A stretch of DNA of 64,000 nt from Halobaculum saliterrae (GTDB lineage: Archaea > Halobacteriota > Halobacteria > Halobacteriales > Haloferacaceae): positions 124,301-188,300 of the forward strand of contig NZ_WUUS01000001.1 in assembly GCF_009831625.1 (NCBI RefSeq). Reading direction: 5' to 3'. Every line of letters starts with the position of its first letter. Within the stretch, counting starts at the first letter, position 1. Both the position numbers and the translations under genes were made by a program. A model generated the notes under the pieces. It did not search any database, was not told where the DNA came from, and saw only the letters and a program-made list of their open reading frames with translations. Below, piece after piece: positions 50,806-59,753 of this stretch.

Positions 50806-52152
50806 ATGGATCGACGACAGTTCCTGCGAACGACCGCGGCGACGGGGATCGCTGCGGTCATCGGTGGATGCGGAGGATCCGGAGCGGACTCCGACCAGCC
50901 ACGGCCCTCCGAAACCGCCGCGACCCCCTTCGACACCCCCTCCACGTCGACCCCCGGACGGGCGACCGACACGGATCGATTCGACTCGGTCGTCGACCTC
51001 GCCGAGGCCGGCGCCGACGCAGACCGATCGCTCGTGCCGCACCTCGAACGACACCTTGCCGACGACACGATGGTGTACCTCCCCGCCGGCCGGTACCGCA
51101 TGGACGACACCGTTCGCCTCCTGTCGTTCGACAACGTCGGTATCGTCGGCGACGGCGCCGTCATCGTTCCGCCCGACGGGTTCGACTCCACGCTCTTCGA
51201 TCTCGGTCGGCCCGGCCGGGCGTCGAACCTGTTGTTCGAGGGGATCACGTTCGACTTCGGTGCGCCGGACACCGGGTCGCGCCCCGTCTCCGCGCTCGTC
51301 GACGACGGCCTCGTCATCCGCGACCTCGCGGTGGTCGGCAGGCAGGACGCCGGCAGAGCGATGCTTCGAGCCGACGTCACCGACGCGGACGGAACCGGCC
51401 TCGTCGAACGGCTCCGGCTCCCGGACGGCGCCGCGTACGAGACACAGTCGACCGCCTTTCTCGTCGGCGACCGTCACCGCGGCGAGCTTCGCTTCGAGGA
51501 CTGTCGGATCGTCGGCTTTCCCGACAACGGACTGTACGCCGATCCCGATCACGGACGCGTCGAAGTCGTCGGCGGCTACTACGCGAACTGCGACATCTCG
51601 AACGTCCGCGTCGGCAACGACAGCGTCGTCCGCGGCGTTCACGTCAGGAACGACACCGCGTCGTCGGGGTACGAGAACATGCGCGGCATCCGAGCCACAC
51701 ACGGCGACGGCGTCCTGATCGAGGACTGCACCGTCGAGCTCGAGAGGGTTCCCGCGAGCGAGGGCGGACTCGTGATGAGCAGCCAGCTGACCGCCGGAAC
51801 GGTCCGGAACACCCGGATCGAGGTCGACGCCGACGGGGTCAGCGCGATCAGAGCGAAGTCGCCCGACGACGCCTTGGCCGACGGGGAACTCGTGTTCGAG
51901 GACATCGCGGTTCGGGGGACCGCCGCGAACGGGGCGGCGATCGAGATGCTGAACCGAGAGGACTGTACGTTCGATCGGGCCACTGTCGTCCAGTCGGGAG
52001 CGTCCCGCGACGGGTTTCTGTTCGACTACGTCTCGAACGGGGTCATCCGGGACTCGCGCATCGACGTGACCGGCCGTCCGGTCGTGTCCGCCGACCGGGC
52101 GTCAGTCCAGGTGTCCGATTCGCACCCCCCAGAGGTGAACACCTCCCGGTAG
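50806..52152 (+). CDS. Tat-exported parallel beta-helix lipoprotein
   Basis: The 448-aa product has a Tat signal (MDRRQFLRTTAATGIAAVIG) and a lipobox ending GGC. Its body is a right-handed parallel beta-helix (pectate-lyase-like repeats: LLFEGITFDFGAPDTGS, ELRFEDCRIVGFPDNGLY, GTVRNTRIEVDADGVSA). Such surface proteins bind or cleave polysaccharides, but no catalytic pattern is identified. The start was set at 50806 before the twin-arginine motif; the frame remains open upstream. Confidence 0.85.
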   Translation: MDRRQFLRTTAATGIAAVIGGCGGSGADSDQPRPSETAATPFDTPSTSTPGRATDTDRFDSVVDLAEAGADADRSLVPHLERHLADDTMVYLPAGRYRMDDTVRLLSFDNVGIVGDGAVIVPPDGFDSTLFDLGRPGRASNLLFEGITFDFGAPDTGSRPVSALVDDGLVIRDLAVVGRQDAGRAMLRADVTDADGTGLVERLRLPDGAAYETQSTAFLVGDRHRGELRFEDCRIVGFPDNGLYADPDHGRVEVVGGYYANCDISNVRVGNDSVVRGVHVRNDTASSGYENMRGIRATHGDGVLIEDCTVELERVPASEGGLVMSSQLTAGTVRNTRIEVDADGVSAIRAKSPDDALADGELVFEDIAVRGTAANGAAIEMLNREDCTFDRATVVQSGASRDGFLFDYVSNGVIRDSRIDVTGRPVVSADRASVQVSDSHPPEVNTSR

Positions 52153-52188
52153 GGAACTCGTACCGTCACCGCTCGGCGGCGCGAACGC

Positions 52189-52587
52189 TCAGGGAACGAG
52201 CGTCACGTCGTCGACGCCGTCGAGCGCGCGCACGTCCTCGCCGAGCGCCTCCTGGTCGACGCCGGCCTCGTAGTAGAACACGAGGTCGAACGTCCCCTCG
52301 CGGAGCAGCTGCTGACACTCCCAGACGAACTCCTCGTCCTCGAGAGTGAGCCCCTGGAACTGGTTCGATGAGAAGTCCGCGTCCTCGTTTCCGGCGTGGA
52401 TGTACGACTCGCCCTTGCCGGCGTGCTCGGCGATGACCTCGTTGAGGTCGACGGTGAGTTCCTGCATCTCCAGGTCCTCTTGCCCGCCCAGCGACGTGTG
52501 CACGACCATACCGAGGAGTTCGATGTCGCCCGGCTCCAACAGCGCCTTCGTCCGCTCGTAGAGGTCCTGATCGATGGGGTCGGCCAT
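52189..52587 (-). CDS. DUF5778 family protein
   Basis: The 132-aa product begins MADPIDQDLYERTKALLEPG and contains VVHTSLGGQEDLEMQELTVD and KGESYIHAGNEDADFSSNQF, a conserved haloarchaeal family usually annotated DUF5778. Its function is unknown. It is acidic and probably cytoplasmic. The ATG at 52587 fits the family N-terminus; a start six codons earlier is unlikely. It converges with the beta-helix lipoprotein gene. Confidence 0.8.
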   Translation of the reverse strand: MADPIDQDLYERTKALLEPGDIELLGMVVHTSLGGQEDLEMQELTVDLNEVIAEHAGKGESYIHAGNEDADFSSNQFQGLTLEDEEFVWECQQLLREGTFDLVFYYEAGVDQEALGEDVRALDGVDDVTLVP

Positions 52588-52802
52588 GTCGCGTTGTCCG
52601 GTCACCGGAGGGATACCGATGACGGTTTCGCGTCGACCGGGTGCCCGCTCGCTGGGGATTCAGCCCGTTCGCCTCGTGGGGTCCCCCCGGTCGGCCGTGC
52701 ACGTGCTCGCGGGTCGTTCCTCCCCGCTCGCCTCGCGGTCTCCCTTCGGTCGACCGCGCGCTCCCCGCGTAGCTTTTTGCCCGCCTCCCCCCACGTGTCC
52801 GT

Positions 52803-53387
52803 ATGGAGCTCACGCTGAAGTTCTTCGCCACCTTTCGGGAGGCGGTCGGCTCGAAGATCGTCGACCGATCGTTCCCGGACGCGAGCACCGTCGGGGACGT
52901 GCTCGCGGCGCTGGAGGACGAGTACGACGGACTCGCGGGCGGCCTGCTCGAGGACGGGGACCTCAAGCCCCAGATCAACGTCCTGCTCAACGGCCGCGAG
53001 GTCCTCCACATGGACGGCGTCGAGACCGCGGTCTCGGACGGCGACACCATCGCCGTGTTCCCGCCGGTCGCCGGCGGCGACGTCGACCGCGCCCCTGCGG
53101 ACGGGGAGTCCGACGGGACCGAAACCCGGACAGAGGCGTACCGCGGCATCTCCCGGCGCCTCGCGGTCCGCTACCTCCGGAACCTCGGCGGGGACCCCGA
53201 CGGCCCCGACGAGGAGGCGACCGAGATCGCCGGCGACGGGTGGCGCGCGTCCGTCGCCGCCGAGAAGGTCGCCGCCGCGGGCGCCATCACGCTCACCGAG
53301 GTGACGGTCACCTTCGAGGGCGACCCCGGGGTGCTCGACGACCTGATCGACCGCTTCGGCCAGAAGGCGATGCGCGCCGGCGGGTGA
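52803..53387 (+). CDS. MoaD/SAMP-like modifier with C-terminal domain and two Gly-Gly motifs
   Basis: The 194-aa product starts with an archaeal MoaD-like beta-grasp domain (MELTLKFFATFREAVGSKIV, LNGREVLHMDGVETAVSDGD) whose expected C-terminus, TIAVFPPVAGG, is internal at about 82-92. A second domain follows (AYRGISRRLAVRYLRNLGGD, MoaD-associated DUF1952-like), and the chain ends RAGG. Sulfur carriers and SAMPs use a C-terminal Gly-Gly. Here the mature form may use the terminal Gly-Gly or require internal processing. The next gene starts with an overlapping ATGA, suggesting coupling. Confidence 0.8.
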   Translation: MELTLKFFATFREAVGSKIVDRSFPDASTVGDVLAALEDEYDGLAGGLLEDGDLKPQINVLLNGREVLHMDGVETAVSDGDTIAVFPPVAGGDVDRAPADGESDGTETRTEAYRGISRRLAVRYLRNLGGDPDGPDEEATEIAGDGWRASVAAEKVAAAGAITLTEVTVTFEGDPGVLDDLIDRFGQKAMRAGG

Positions 53388-53908
53388 TGCCCGGTCGCGA
53401 CGGCGGGGGCGAGGACGGAGAACGGACCGACGACAGCGATCCCGAAAACGGCGAACACGGAGCGGGGACCGACGACCCGGCCGACCCGTCCTACGACCCG
53501 GACACACGGGCGATGGGACACCCGATCGATCCCAACGCACTCATGATCGCGGCGGCGACCGCCAGCGTCGGCGCCGGACGGCTCCCCGAACTCCTCCGGA
53601 CCGCCGACGAGCACCTCCGAACGCGACGCGAGGAGTACGAGCGGGCCTACGAGTGCGTCGACGACGACGGGGACGACGATGACGACGAGGACAACGGCGA
53701 CGGCGGGGACGACGGCGCCTCGACCTACCTCGTTCCCGACGGTCACTGGAGCGAGGTGGGCGACGAACTCGGCGTGAACCGCCGGGAGGCCGACGCGCTC
53801 CGACGGGCCCACGAGCAGCACCTCCTGCGGCTCGGGACGAAACGGGGACGACGGCGGGAGTTCGAGTCGGCGCTGGAGCTTCGCGAGGCCGTCGTCATCA
53901 GGCGGTGA
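53387..53908 (+). CDS. Acidic haloarchaeal protein of unknown function
   Basis: The 173-aa product has a disordered acidic N-terminus, a helical segment (LPELLRTADEHLRTRREEYE), a second acidic linker of Asp/Gly residues (about 97-115), and a C-terminal basic helix (KRGRRREFESALELREA). The ATG overlaps the upstream MoaD-like gene's TGA by one base, so translation is coupled; it may act with the modifier. No family is recognised. In the same frame the ORF is open upstream, but the overlapping ATG is the natural start. Confidence 0.6.
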   Translation: MPGRDGGGEDGERTDDSDPENGEHGAGTDDPADPSYDPDTRAMGHPIDPNALMIAAATASVGAGRLPELLRTADEHLRTRREEYERAYECVDDDGDDDDDEDNGDGGDDGASTYLVPDGHWSEVGDELGVNRREADALRRAHEQHLLRLGTKRGRRREFESALELREAVVIRR

Positions 53909-54022
53909 CCGTCCGCGGACCGGCGGTCGCCGCGTTCCGTGGGCCTCCTCTCCGATCGCGTTCCATCCTCGTCCCCCTGCCGAGACCGGTGCCCCCTTGA
54001 GTGCGCGCGCCGCCGCACACAC

Positions 54023-54784
54023 ATGGACAGCCGCGTTCCCCCCGACCTCCGCGACGGGATCCGCGACACGCTCCCGCTGTTGCTCGGGATCGTGCCGTTC
54101 GCGCTCGTCGCCGGCGTCGCCGGCGTCGAGGCGGGGCTCACCCCGCTGCAGACGGTCGGCCTCTCGGTCGTCGTCTTCGCCGGCGCCTCCCAGCTCGCCG
54201 CGATCGATCTGCTCGGGCGCGACGCCGCCCTCGGCGTCGTCGTGCTCACCGTCGTCGTCGTGAACCTCCGAATGTTGATGTACTCCGCGTCGATCGCGCC
54301 GTACTTCCGCGACCTGTCGGCGCGCGTTCGCGCCGGCTGCGCGTACGTGCTCACCGACCAGGCGTACGCGCTGGCGCTGGCCCGCTACGTGGGCGACCGC
54401 GACCGCGGGACGTCGACCCGGCGCCCGTACTACTACCTCGGCGTCGCGCTCACGCTGTGGATCGTCTGGCAGGCGGGCACGGTCGTCGGCGTCGTCTTCG
54501 GCGCCGCCGTTCCCGATAGCTGGCGCCTCGGCTTCGCGGTCCCGCTCGTGTTCCTCGCGCTGCTCGTCCCCGCGGTCTCGGACGCGCCGAGCCTCGGGGC
54601 CGCCGTCGTCGCCGGCGCGGTCGCGGTGCTGGGCGCCGGACTCCCGTTCAACGCCGGGCTGATCGTCGGCGCCGTCGTCGGCGTCGCCACGGGGATCGCG
54701 CTCGATGAATCGGGCCTCGGGAACGGCGACGGGAGCGGTGGAGGCGGAGACGGGACCGATTCCGATCCCGCGGAGGGACACTGA
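54023..54784 (+). CDS. azlC: AzlC-family amino-acid exporter subunit
   Basis: The 253-aa product is a multi-span membrane protein with the AzlC family start DGIRDTLPLLLGIVPFALVA and the signature AGASQLAAIDLLGRDAALGV. AzlC pairs with AzlD to export branched-chain amino acids. It is followed by azlD with an overlapping stop/start (TGATG). The C-terminus is a Gly/Asp-rich soluble tail, unlike bacterial AzlC. The start at 54023 was chosen for the family N-terminus. Confidence 0.88.
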   Translation: MDSRVPPDLRDGIRDTLPLLLGIVPFALVAGVAGVEAGLTPLQTVGLSVVVFAGASQLAAIDLLGRDAALGVVVLTVVVVNLRMLMYSASIAPYFRDLSARVRAGCAYVLTDQAYALALARYVGDRDRGTSTRRPYYYLGVALTLWIVWQAGTVVGVVFGAAVPDSWRLGFAVPLVFLALLVPAVSDAPSLGAAVVAGAVAVLGAGLPFNAGLIVGAVVGVATGIALDESGLGNGDGSGGGGDGTDSDPAEGH

Positions 54785-55119
54785 TGGCGACGAGTTACGG
54801 GCCGCTGTCGATCTGGGCGGTGATCGTCGCCGGCGGACTGGCGACGTTCGCGATCCGGCTGTCGTTCATCCACCTGTTCGGCCGCGTCGACGAGGTGCCC
54901 CCGTGGCTGGAGCGTGCGCTCGTGTACGTCCCCGCCGCGGTGTTGGCGGCGCTCGTCGCGCCGGACTTCGCGCCCGCGAGCGCGACCGTCGAGGCGGCGA
55001 TCACGCCGGAACTGCTCGGGGGCGCCGCGGCGGTCGCCGCCGCCTGGAAGACGGAGGACGTGCTGTGGACGGTCGCCGCCGGAATGGTCGGCCTCCACGT
55101 CGCGCGCTTCCTCCTGTGA
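54784..55119 (+). CDS. azlD: AzlD-family transport protein
   Basis: The 111-aa product has four hydrophobic segments and the AzlD-like WAVIVAGGLATFAIRLSFIH at the N-terminus. It overlaps the azlC TGA by one base, so the pair is coupled. It is the small subunit of the AzlCD branched-chain amino acid exporter. A gene for an MFS transporter follows about 100 bp downstream but with its own start region. Confidence 0.88.
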   Translation: MATSYGPLSIWAVIVAGGLATFAIRLSFIHLFGRVDEVPPWLERALVYVPAAVLAALVAPDFAPASATVEAAITPELLGGAAAVAAAWKTEDVLWTVAAGMVGLHVARFLL

Positions 55120-55215
55120 GCCTGTGACCCCGGAACCGACGACCGGCTCGGCCCGGAGACGGCGGCGATTGCCGGAGGGCCCGCGTACACCTCCCTCCCG
55201 ACGGAACGCCCGCCG

Positions 55216-56493
55216 ATGACCGAGTCGCTGCTGGCGGCCGCACGACGGGCGCCACGCGAGACGTGGGTGGTCGTCGGCGCCGTCTCCGCCTCGCAGTACC
55301 TCAACCACGCGTATCTCGTGTTGTTCCCGCCGATCCTCGCGGTCCTCTCGGGGGAGTTCACCGTCGGACTGGCGGCGCTGGGCGTCGCCCTCGGGGTACA
55401 GGGCGCGACCAACACGGCGTTTCAGCTCCCGTTCGGCCGCCTCGCGGACCGCTACGACCGGACGATCGCGCTCGGGCTCTCGTCCGTGCTCGGGGCGGTG
55501 GGGGTACTGGCGGCCGCCGCCGCGCCCACCTACGAGTGGCTGCTCGTCGCGCAGGCGGTCATCGGGATCGGCGTCGCGGGCCACCACCCGGCCCACTACC
55601 CGCTCATCTCCGATTCGACGCCCGAGGACCTGATGGGCCGGGCGTACAGCCTCTACGGCTTCGGCGGGTCGGTCGGCTTCGCCACCCCGCCCGTGCTCAT
55701 CGCGGGCGTCGTCTCGGCGGGCTACTCCTGGCGCCTCGGTGTCGGGCTCATCGGCGCCGTCGGGCTCGCGTACGCCCTCGGAGTCACGTGGCTGTTCGCC
55801 GCCCGTGTCGACGACGCGGTCACCGCGCCGAACGTGCCCGACGACGGCGACGCGGACGACGCCGGTCCGACCGGCTCCCGATCGCGCGGCTCGTGGATCG
55901 CGCGAGCCCGGGCGTACCTCCGGGAGCTGGCGGCCGCCCCGGGCGTGCTCGCGCTGGCGCTGCTCGCGCTGGTCAGCTCCACCTCGAGCTGGGGGTTCAC
56001 CAGCTACGTCGTCGTGTTCCTGCAGGACGGCTACGGGCTGTCGCTGTCGCGGGCGAACCTCGCGCTCACGGGGTCGTATCTCGTCGGCGCGCTCGCCGTC
56101 TTCGTCGGGGGCGACCTCTCGGACCGGATCAGCGCCGGGCCGGTGATGATCGCCAGCTTCGCCATCGTCGGCGTCCTCGTGGGCGTGTTCGCGCTCGGGA
56201 CGGTCGGCCCGCTCGCTGCCGTCGGGCTCGTCCTCCTCGTCGGCGGCGCGCGCTCGATCGCCGGGCCGGCACGCTCGAAGCTGACCGACGCGCTCTCGCC
56301 GTCGGGGGCGACGGGGACGAGCTTCGCGATCACCACGATCGGGGTGATGCTCGGCAACGCCGTCGCGCCGCCGGCGTTCGGCTACCTCATCGAGACGGCC
56401 GGGCGTCGGGCGGCGTTCCTCGGCGTCGCCGGCGTCTCGCTACTCGCGGTCGTTCTCACTGTCTGGCTGATCGCCCGGTTCGGCGACGCCTGA
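55216..56493 (+). CDS. MFS family transporter
   Basis: The 425-aa product has about 12 membrane segments and the MFS loop motif GRLADRYDRTIALGL between TM2 and TM3. A central cytoplasmic loop (about 195-230) carries an acidic stretch before the second half. The C-terminal six spans begin around residue 232 (LRELAAAPGVLALALLALVS). The substrate is unknown; the fold is drug/sugar-phosphate-like. Its last 54 bp overlap the convergent small membrane gene. Confidence 0.88.
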   Translation: MTESLLAAARRAPRETWVVVGAVSASQYLNHAYLVLFPPILAVLSGEFTVGLAALGVALGVQGATNTAFQLPFGRLADRYDRTIALGLSSVLGAVGVLAAAAAPTYEWLLVAQAVIGIGVAGHHPAHYPLISDSTPEDLMGRAYSLYGFGGSVGFATPPVLIAGVVSAGYSWRLGVGLIGAVGLAYALGVTWLFAARVDDAVTAPNVPDDGDADDAGPTGSRSRGSWIARARAYLRELAAAPGVLALALLALVSSTSSWGFTSYVVVFLQDGYGLSLSRANLALTGSYLVGALAVFVGGDLSDRISAGPVMIASFAIVGVLVGVFALGTVGPLAAVGLVLLVGGARSIAGPARSKLTDALSPSGATGTSFAITTIGVMLGNAVAPPAFGYLIETAGRRAAFLGVAGVSLLAVVLTVWLIARFGDA

Positions 56494-56820
56494 GGCGGGG
56501 CGGTCCACGCCGTCGGCGTCCGTCGGCGCCGGGTCGTCGGTCGCGTCGACGCCGGCGGTCGACCGGTCCTCGTCGCCCGCGCGGTCGCCGCCGGCGACCG
56601 CGGCGCGGCGCTCCTGCGCGACCGCGATACGCTCGTGGGCGCGGACGAAGCGGTACAGCAGCCACAGGAGGAACGCGACGGATGCGAAGTAGACGACCGC
56701 AAGGATCTGCGACACGATGAGAACGGCGTAGAGGGTGACGAGGACGAACAGAACGACGACCGCGATCCCGGCTCGGGAACTCAGCGACTGTCGGAGGGTG
56801 GGCGGGGACTCGCTGGACAC
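56440..56820 (-). CDS. Small haloarchaeal membrane protein with acidic tail
   Basis: The 126-aa product has two closely spaced hydrophobic segments (about 17-38 and 40-60, AGIAVVVLFVLVTLYAVLIV), then a long acidic disordered tail. The start is GTG at 56820. The gene overlaps the convergent MFS gene's end by 54 bp. No family is recognised. Confidence 0.65.
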   Translation of the reverse strand: MSSESPPTLRQSLSSRAGIAVVVLFVLVTLYAVLIVSQILAVVYFASVAFLLWLLYRFVRAHERIAVAQERRAAVAGGDRAGDEDRSTAGVDATDDPAPTDADGVDRPASGVAEPGDQPDSENDRE

Positions 56821-57209
56821 GAACCGCGATCCTCACGGGGAGGTGATAAATCGGGGCGGTAGGCGCGAATGGGAGGCGAGCGATGGGACGGTGATGTCAC
56901 AACCACTGAGCACCAGCAGTTGTACCGCGAGCGAGCCAGCCGTCAGGCTGGCGAGCGAGCGGCCTTTTGGCATCATCAGACGCCTTCGGCGTCCGATCAG
57001 CAGCAGGAACGCGAAGCGTTCCTGCAGCATCGACGGGTTTTGGCGGGGTTCGACGAGCGAGCGCGGCGAGGCCGCGCGAGCGAGGAGGACCCCGTGAACG
57101 GAGGTCGTTCGTGGGCGGCTCGGGCCACGCGGCCTCACTCCGTTCGGCCGCGCACACCTCGCCGCCGGACAGCCGAGGTCTCGCTCGCTCCGCTCGCTTC
57201 GACCTCGCC
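56821..57209. other. Intergenic region with an array of short hairpins
   Basis: About 390 bp with at least four perfect short inverted repeats: 56935-56952 (7 bp, 4-nt loop), 56979-56993 (6 bp, TTC loop), 57003-57025 (10 bp, GAA loop) and 57061-57077 (7 bp, GAG loop). They lie downstream of the AOR stop on the minus strand and upstream of the small membrane gene. No credible gene is present. Confidence 0.6.
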
Positions 57210-59138
57210 TCAGTCGTCAGCGGGCGCGACGCCCGAATCGCCCGAGGAGACGCCCGTGCCCGGCCCGATGTCGATGCCGAGCTCGTCGAGCTTCTCGTCG
57301 GGGACGACGCCGTCGACCCAGCCGCGGACCTCGTAGTACTCCTCCTTCATCTCCGGCAGCTCGCAGTACTCGCCCTCGGAGGCGCCCTGCCCGGCGATGC
57401 CGCCCTCGAGGAACCGCGCCGGCAGCGAGTCGTCCGTGCCGTCGAAGCCGTTGAGGTTGTTGTAGTAGCGCTCGAGCGTGTAGATCCGCTCGCCCGCCTC
57501 GAGGAGGTCGTCCTCGGTCACGTCGCGGCCCGTCATGCCGTTGTACTGCGTGACGTACTCCTCGATCCCCTCGGCGAAGGCGTTGAACTTGCAGATGTCG
57601 AACGAGTCCGAGATGGCGTGCAGGTCCTGGAAGGTGACCGTCAGCTCGCCCTTGCCCTCGTGCTCGTAGGGGTCGACCTTCTGCGGGATGCCGAGGATCT
57701 CGGCGGCCGGCGTGTACGCGCGCAGGTGGCACGCGCCGCGGTTGGAGGTCGCGTACGCGATGCCCATGCCCTTCATGCAGCGCGGGTCGTACGCCGGGAT
57801 CGTCTGGCCCTTGACCGCGAGGGAGTTGTCGTGGGCGTCGAAGCGCTCGGCGAGGCCGTTCGCGCCCTCCGCGAGCGCGTCGGGGAGCTCCCCCTCGCGG
57901 TGCGCCGTCTCGTCGATGAGGTCGATCATGCGCTCGGTGTCGCCCCAGTCGAGCTGCTCGTCGAGGCCGTCGAGCTTGCCCTCCTCGGACATCTCCATCG
58001 CCATGGCCATCATGTTGCCCATCTCGATGGTGTCGACGCCCATGTCGTTACAGCGCTCGATCATGACGGCGATCTCGTCGCGCTCGGTGTGCGCGGAGTT
58101 GGGACCCAGCGCGTACGCCGACTCGTACTCGTAGGACTCGGTGCGGACGTTCAGCTCCTCGCCCTTGTGGTCCACCGACACCTCGACCTCCTTCTTGCAG
58201 GCGACCGGGCAGGAGTGGCACGTCGGCTCGTCCACGAGGATGTTCTCGCGGACGTTCTCGCCGGAGACGCGCTCGGCGTCGATGTCGGCGCCCTCGGCGT
58301 CGCGCATCGCGGCCGTGGACGTGTACTTCCCGTTCTTCGTCGGGAGGCCGTCCATCTCCTCGCCCGCGTTCATCAGGACGTTCGTCCCGTACAGCGAGAG
58401 GCCGCCCTCGTTGGGCGCGGTCACGTCGGACTCCTGGATGACCTGCATCGCCTGCTGGTACCCCTCCTGGAACACGTCGGGCTTCTCCGGCTTGGGCATC
58501 TTCGTGCCCGACTTGACGACGACCGCCTTGAGGTTCTTCGAGCCCATCACGGCGCCGGTGCCGCCGCGGCCCGAGGCGCGGTCGTCCTCGTTGACGATGC
58601 AGGCGTACTTGACCTCGTTCTCGCCGCCGGGACCGATCGCCATCACGGAGACGTTGCGGCCGACCGAGCCGTCGACCTCCTCGCCGACCGTGTCGATGGT
58701 GTCGTGGACGCCCTCGCCCATGAGGTGGGAGGCGTCACGCAGCTCGACCTCGCCGTCCTCGACGACGGCGTACACCGGGTCGTCGCTGGCGCCGTCGAAG
58801 ACGAGGCCGTCGAAGCCCGCCCACTTCAGGCGCGCGCCCGACCAGCCGCCGTGGTGGCTGTCGGTGACGGTCCCCGTCAGCGGCGACTTCGTCGTCACCG
58901 CGATCCGTCCGCTCATCACGGTCTGTGTCCCGGTGAGCGGACCGTTCATGAAGCACAGTCGGTTGTCCGGTCCCAGCGGGTCCACGTCCGGTCCCGCCTC
59001 GAAGACGTACTTCACGCCGAGGCCGCGCGCGCCGATGTACTTCTCCGCGTCCTCGTCGTCGATGCCCGCGTACGATACGTCGCCCGCCGAGAGGTCCACG
59101 TGTGCGACGTGGTCCCTGAATCCGCCCATATCTGTCAT
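57210..59138 (-). CDS. Aldehyde:ferredoxin oxidoreductase family (tungsten-type)
   Basis: The 642-aa product is a full AOR: the N-terminal domain (GARGLGVKYVFEAGPDVDPL, MSGRIAVTTKSPLTGTVTDS), the cluster motif THSCPVAC-like PTCHSCPVACKKEVEV (Cys-x2-Cys-x3-Cys), and the late Cys in DICKFNAFAEG. These bind a [4Fe-4S] cluster and a tungstopterin. The family oxidises aldehydes to acids with ferredoxin. The ATG at 59138 is used, but a TATA-like ATATAA at about 59155-59160 sits 26-31 nt before an alternative ATG at 59129 (MGGFRDHV), which would fit leaderless spacing better. Confidence 0.93.
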   Translation of the reverse strand: MTDMGGFRDHVAHVDLSAGDVSYAGIDDEDAEKYIGARGLGVKYVFEAGPDVDPLGPDNRLCFMNGPLTGTQTVMSGRIAVTTKSPLTGTVTDSHHGGWSGARLKWAGFDGLVFDGASDDPVYAVVEDGEVELRDASHLMGEGVHDTIDTVGEEVDGSVGRNVSVMAIGPGGENEVKYACIVNEDDRASGRGGTGAVMGSKNLKAVVVKSGTKMPKPEKPDVFQEGYQQAMQVIQESDVTAPNEGGLSLYGTNVLMNAGEEMDGLPTKNGKYTSTAAMRDAEGADIDAERVSGENVRENILVDEPTCHSCPVACKKEVEVSVDHKGEELNVRTESYEYESAYALGPNSAHTERDEIAVMIERCNDMGVDTIEMGNMMAMAMEMSEEGKLDGLDEQLDWGDTERMIDLIDETAHREGELPDALAEGANGLAERFDAHDNSLAVKGQTIPAYDPRCMKGMGIAYATSNRGACHLRAYTPAAEILGIPQKVDPYEHEGKGELTVTFQDLHAISDSFDICKFNAFAEGIEEYVTQYNGMTGRDVTEDDLLEAGERIYTLERYYNNLNGFDGTDDSLPARFLEGGIAGQGASEGEYCELPEMKEEYYEVRGWVDGVVPDEKLDELGIDIGPGTGVSSGDSGVAPADD

Positions 59139-59152
59139 GGTTAATCTACACT

Positions 59153-59162
59153 AGTTATATGG
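59153..59162 (-). promoter_or_regulatory. TATA element upstream of the AOR gene
   Basis: The minus strand reads CATATAACTAG, with the core at about 59155-59160. It is about 17-22 nt upstream of the ATG at 59138 and 26-31 nt upstream of the alternative ATG at 59129, so it helps decide the start. Confidence 0.5.
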
Positions 59163-59277
59163 GACTGGATTCTGTTAGCCGTTGTCACGCGGATGTAACG
59201 TATTTCGGTTTCGCCACGCGACTCCCGCCCGCGTCGGATTGGTGACGTTTTTGTCGTGCAGTCCCCGGATCCGCTCG

Positions 59278-59715
59278 ATGGACACCCGCGATCGACGCCT
59301 CGCGATATTTGCCGCGGTGACGGCTATCGTCGTTACCTCGTCGCTCGTGCCGATGCCGGCGGCGCCCGGCCCGGCCGCCTCGGCCGATCCGGTGTCGCCG
59401 ACGCCGGGGACGGACAAGCTGGTCCACGCGGTCGGCTACGCCGCCGTCGCGTACACGCTGGGTCGGGCGCTTCCGGCTCGGGTTCGACGCGGCGCGGACG
59501 GGCCGTCGGCCGCCGTCCTCCTCGGCGTCGTCGCCGTCGCGACGGCGATCGGCGCGGGCGTCGAGATCGCGCAGGGGGCCGTTCCCGGCCGGGATCCTTC
59601 GGCGCTCGACGGGGTCGCCAACGCCGTCGGCGCAGCCGTGGGGGTGCTGCTGTGGCGACGGCGCGGGGGCGACCGCCCGCGCCGCCGCACGGGTGACGGA
59701 GCCGACGACGCGTGA
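59278..59715 (+). CDS. VanZ-like membrane protein
   Basis: The 145-aa product has about four hydrophobic segments and the VanZ-type pattern TDKLVHAVGYAAVAYTLGRA with a later DGVANAVGAAVGVLLWRR. VanZ-like proteins are small integral membrane proteins of unclear function. The ATG at 59278 directly precedes the first hydrophobic segment. The RaSEA gene follows 38 bp downstream. The C-terminal Arg/Asp tail is soluble. Confidence 0.75.
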   Translation: MDTRDRRLAIFAAVTAIVVTSSLVPMPAAPGPAASADPVSPTPGTDKLVHAVGYAAVAYTLGRALPARVRRGADGPSAAVLLGVVAVATAIGAGVEIAQGAVPGRDPSALDGVANAVGAAVGVLLWRRRGGDRPRRRTGDGADDA

Positions 59716-59753
59716 GCGAAGCGGTTTTCCGCGGCTGTCGCCCAGTCTCGACA

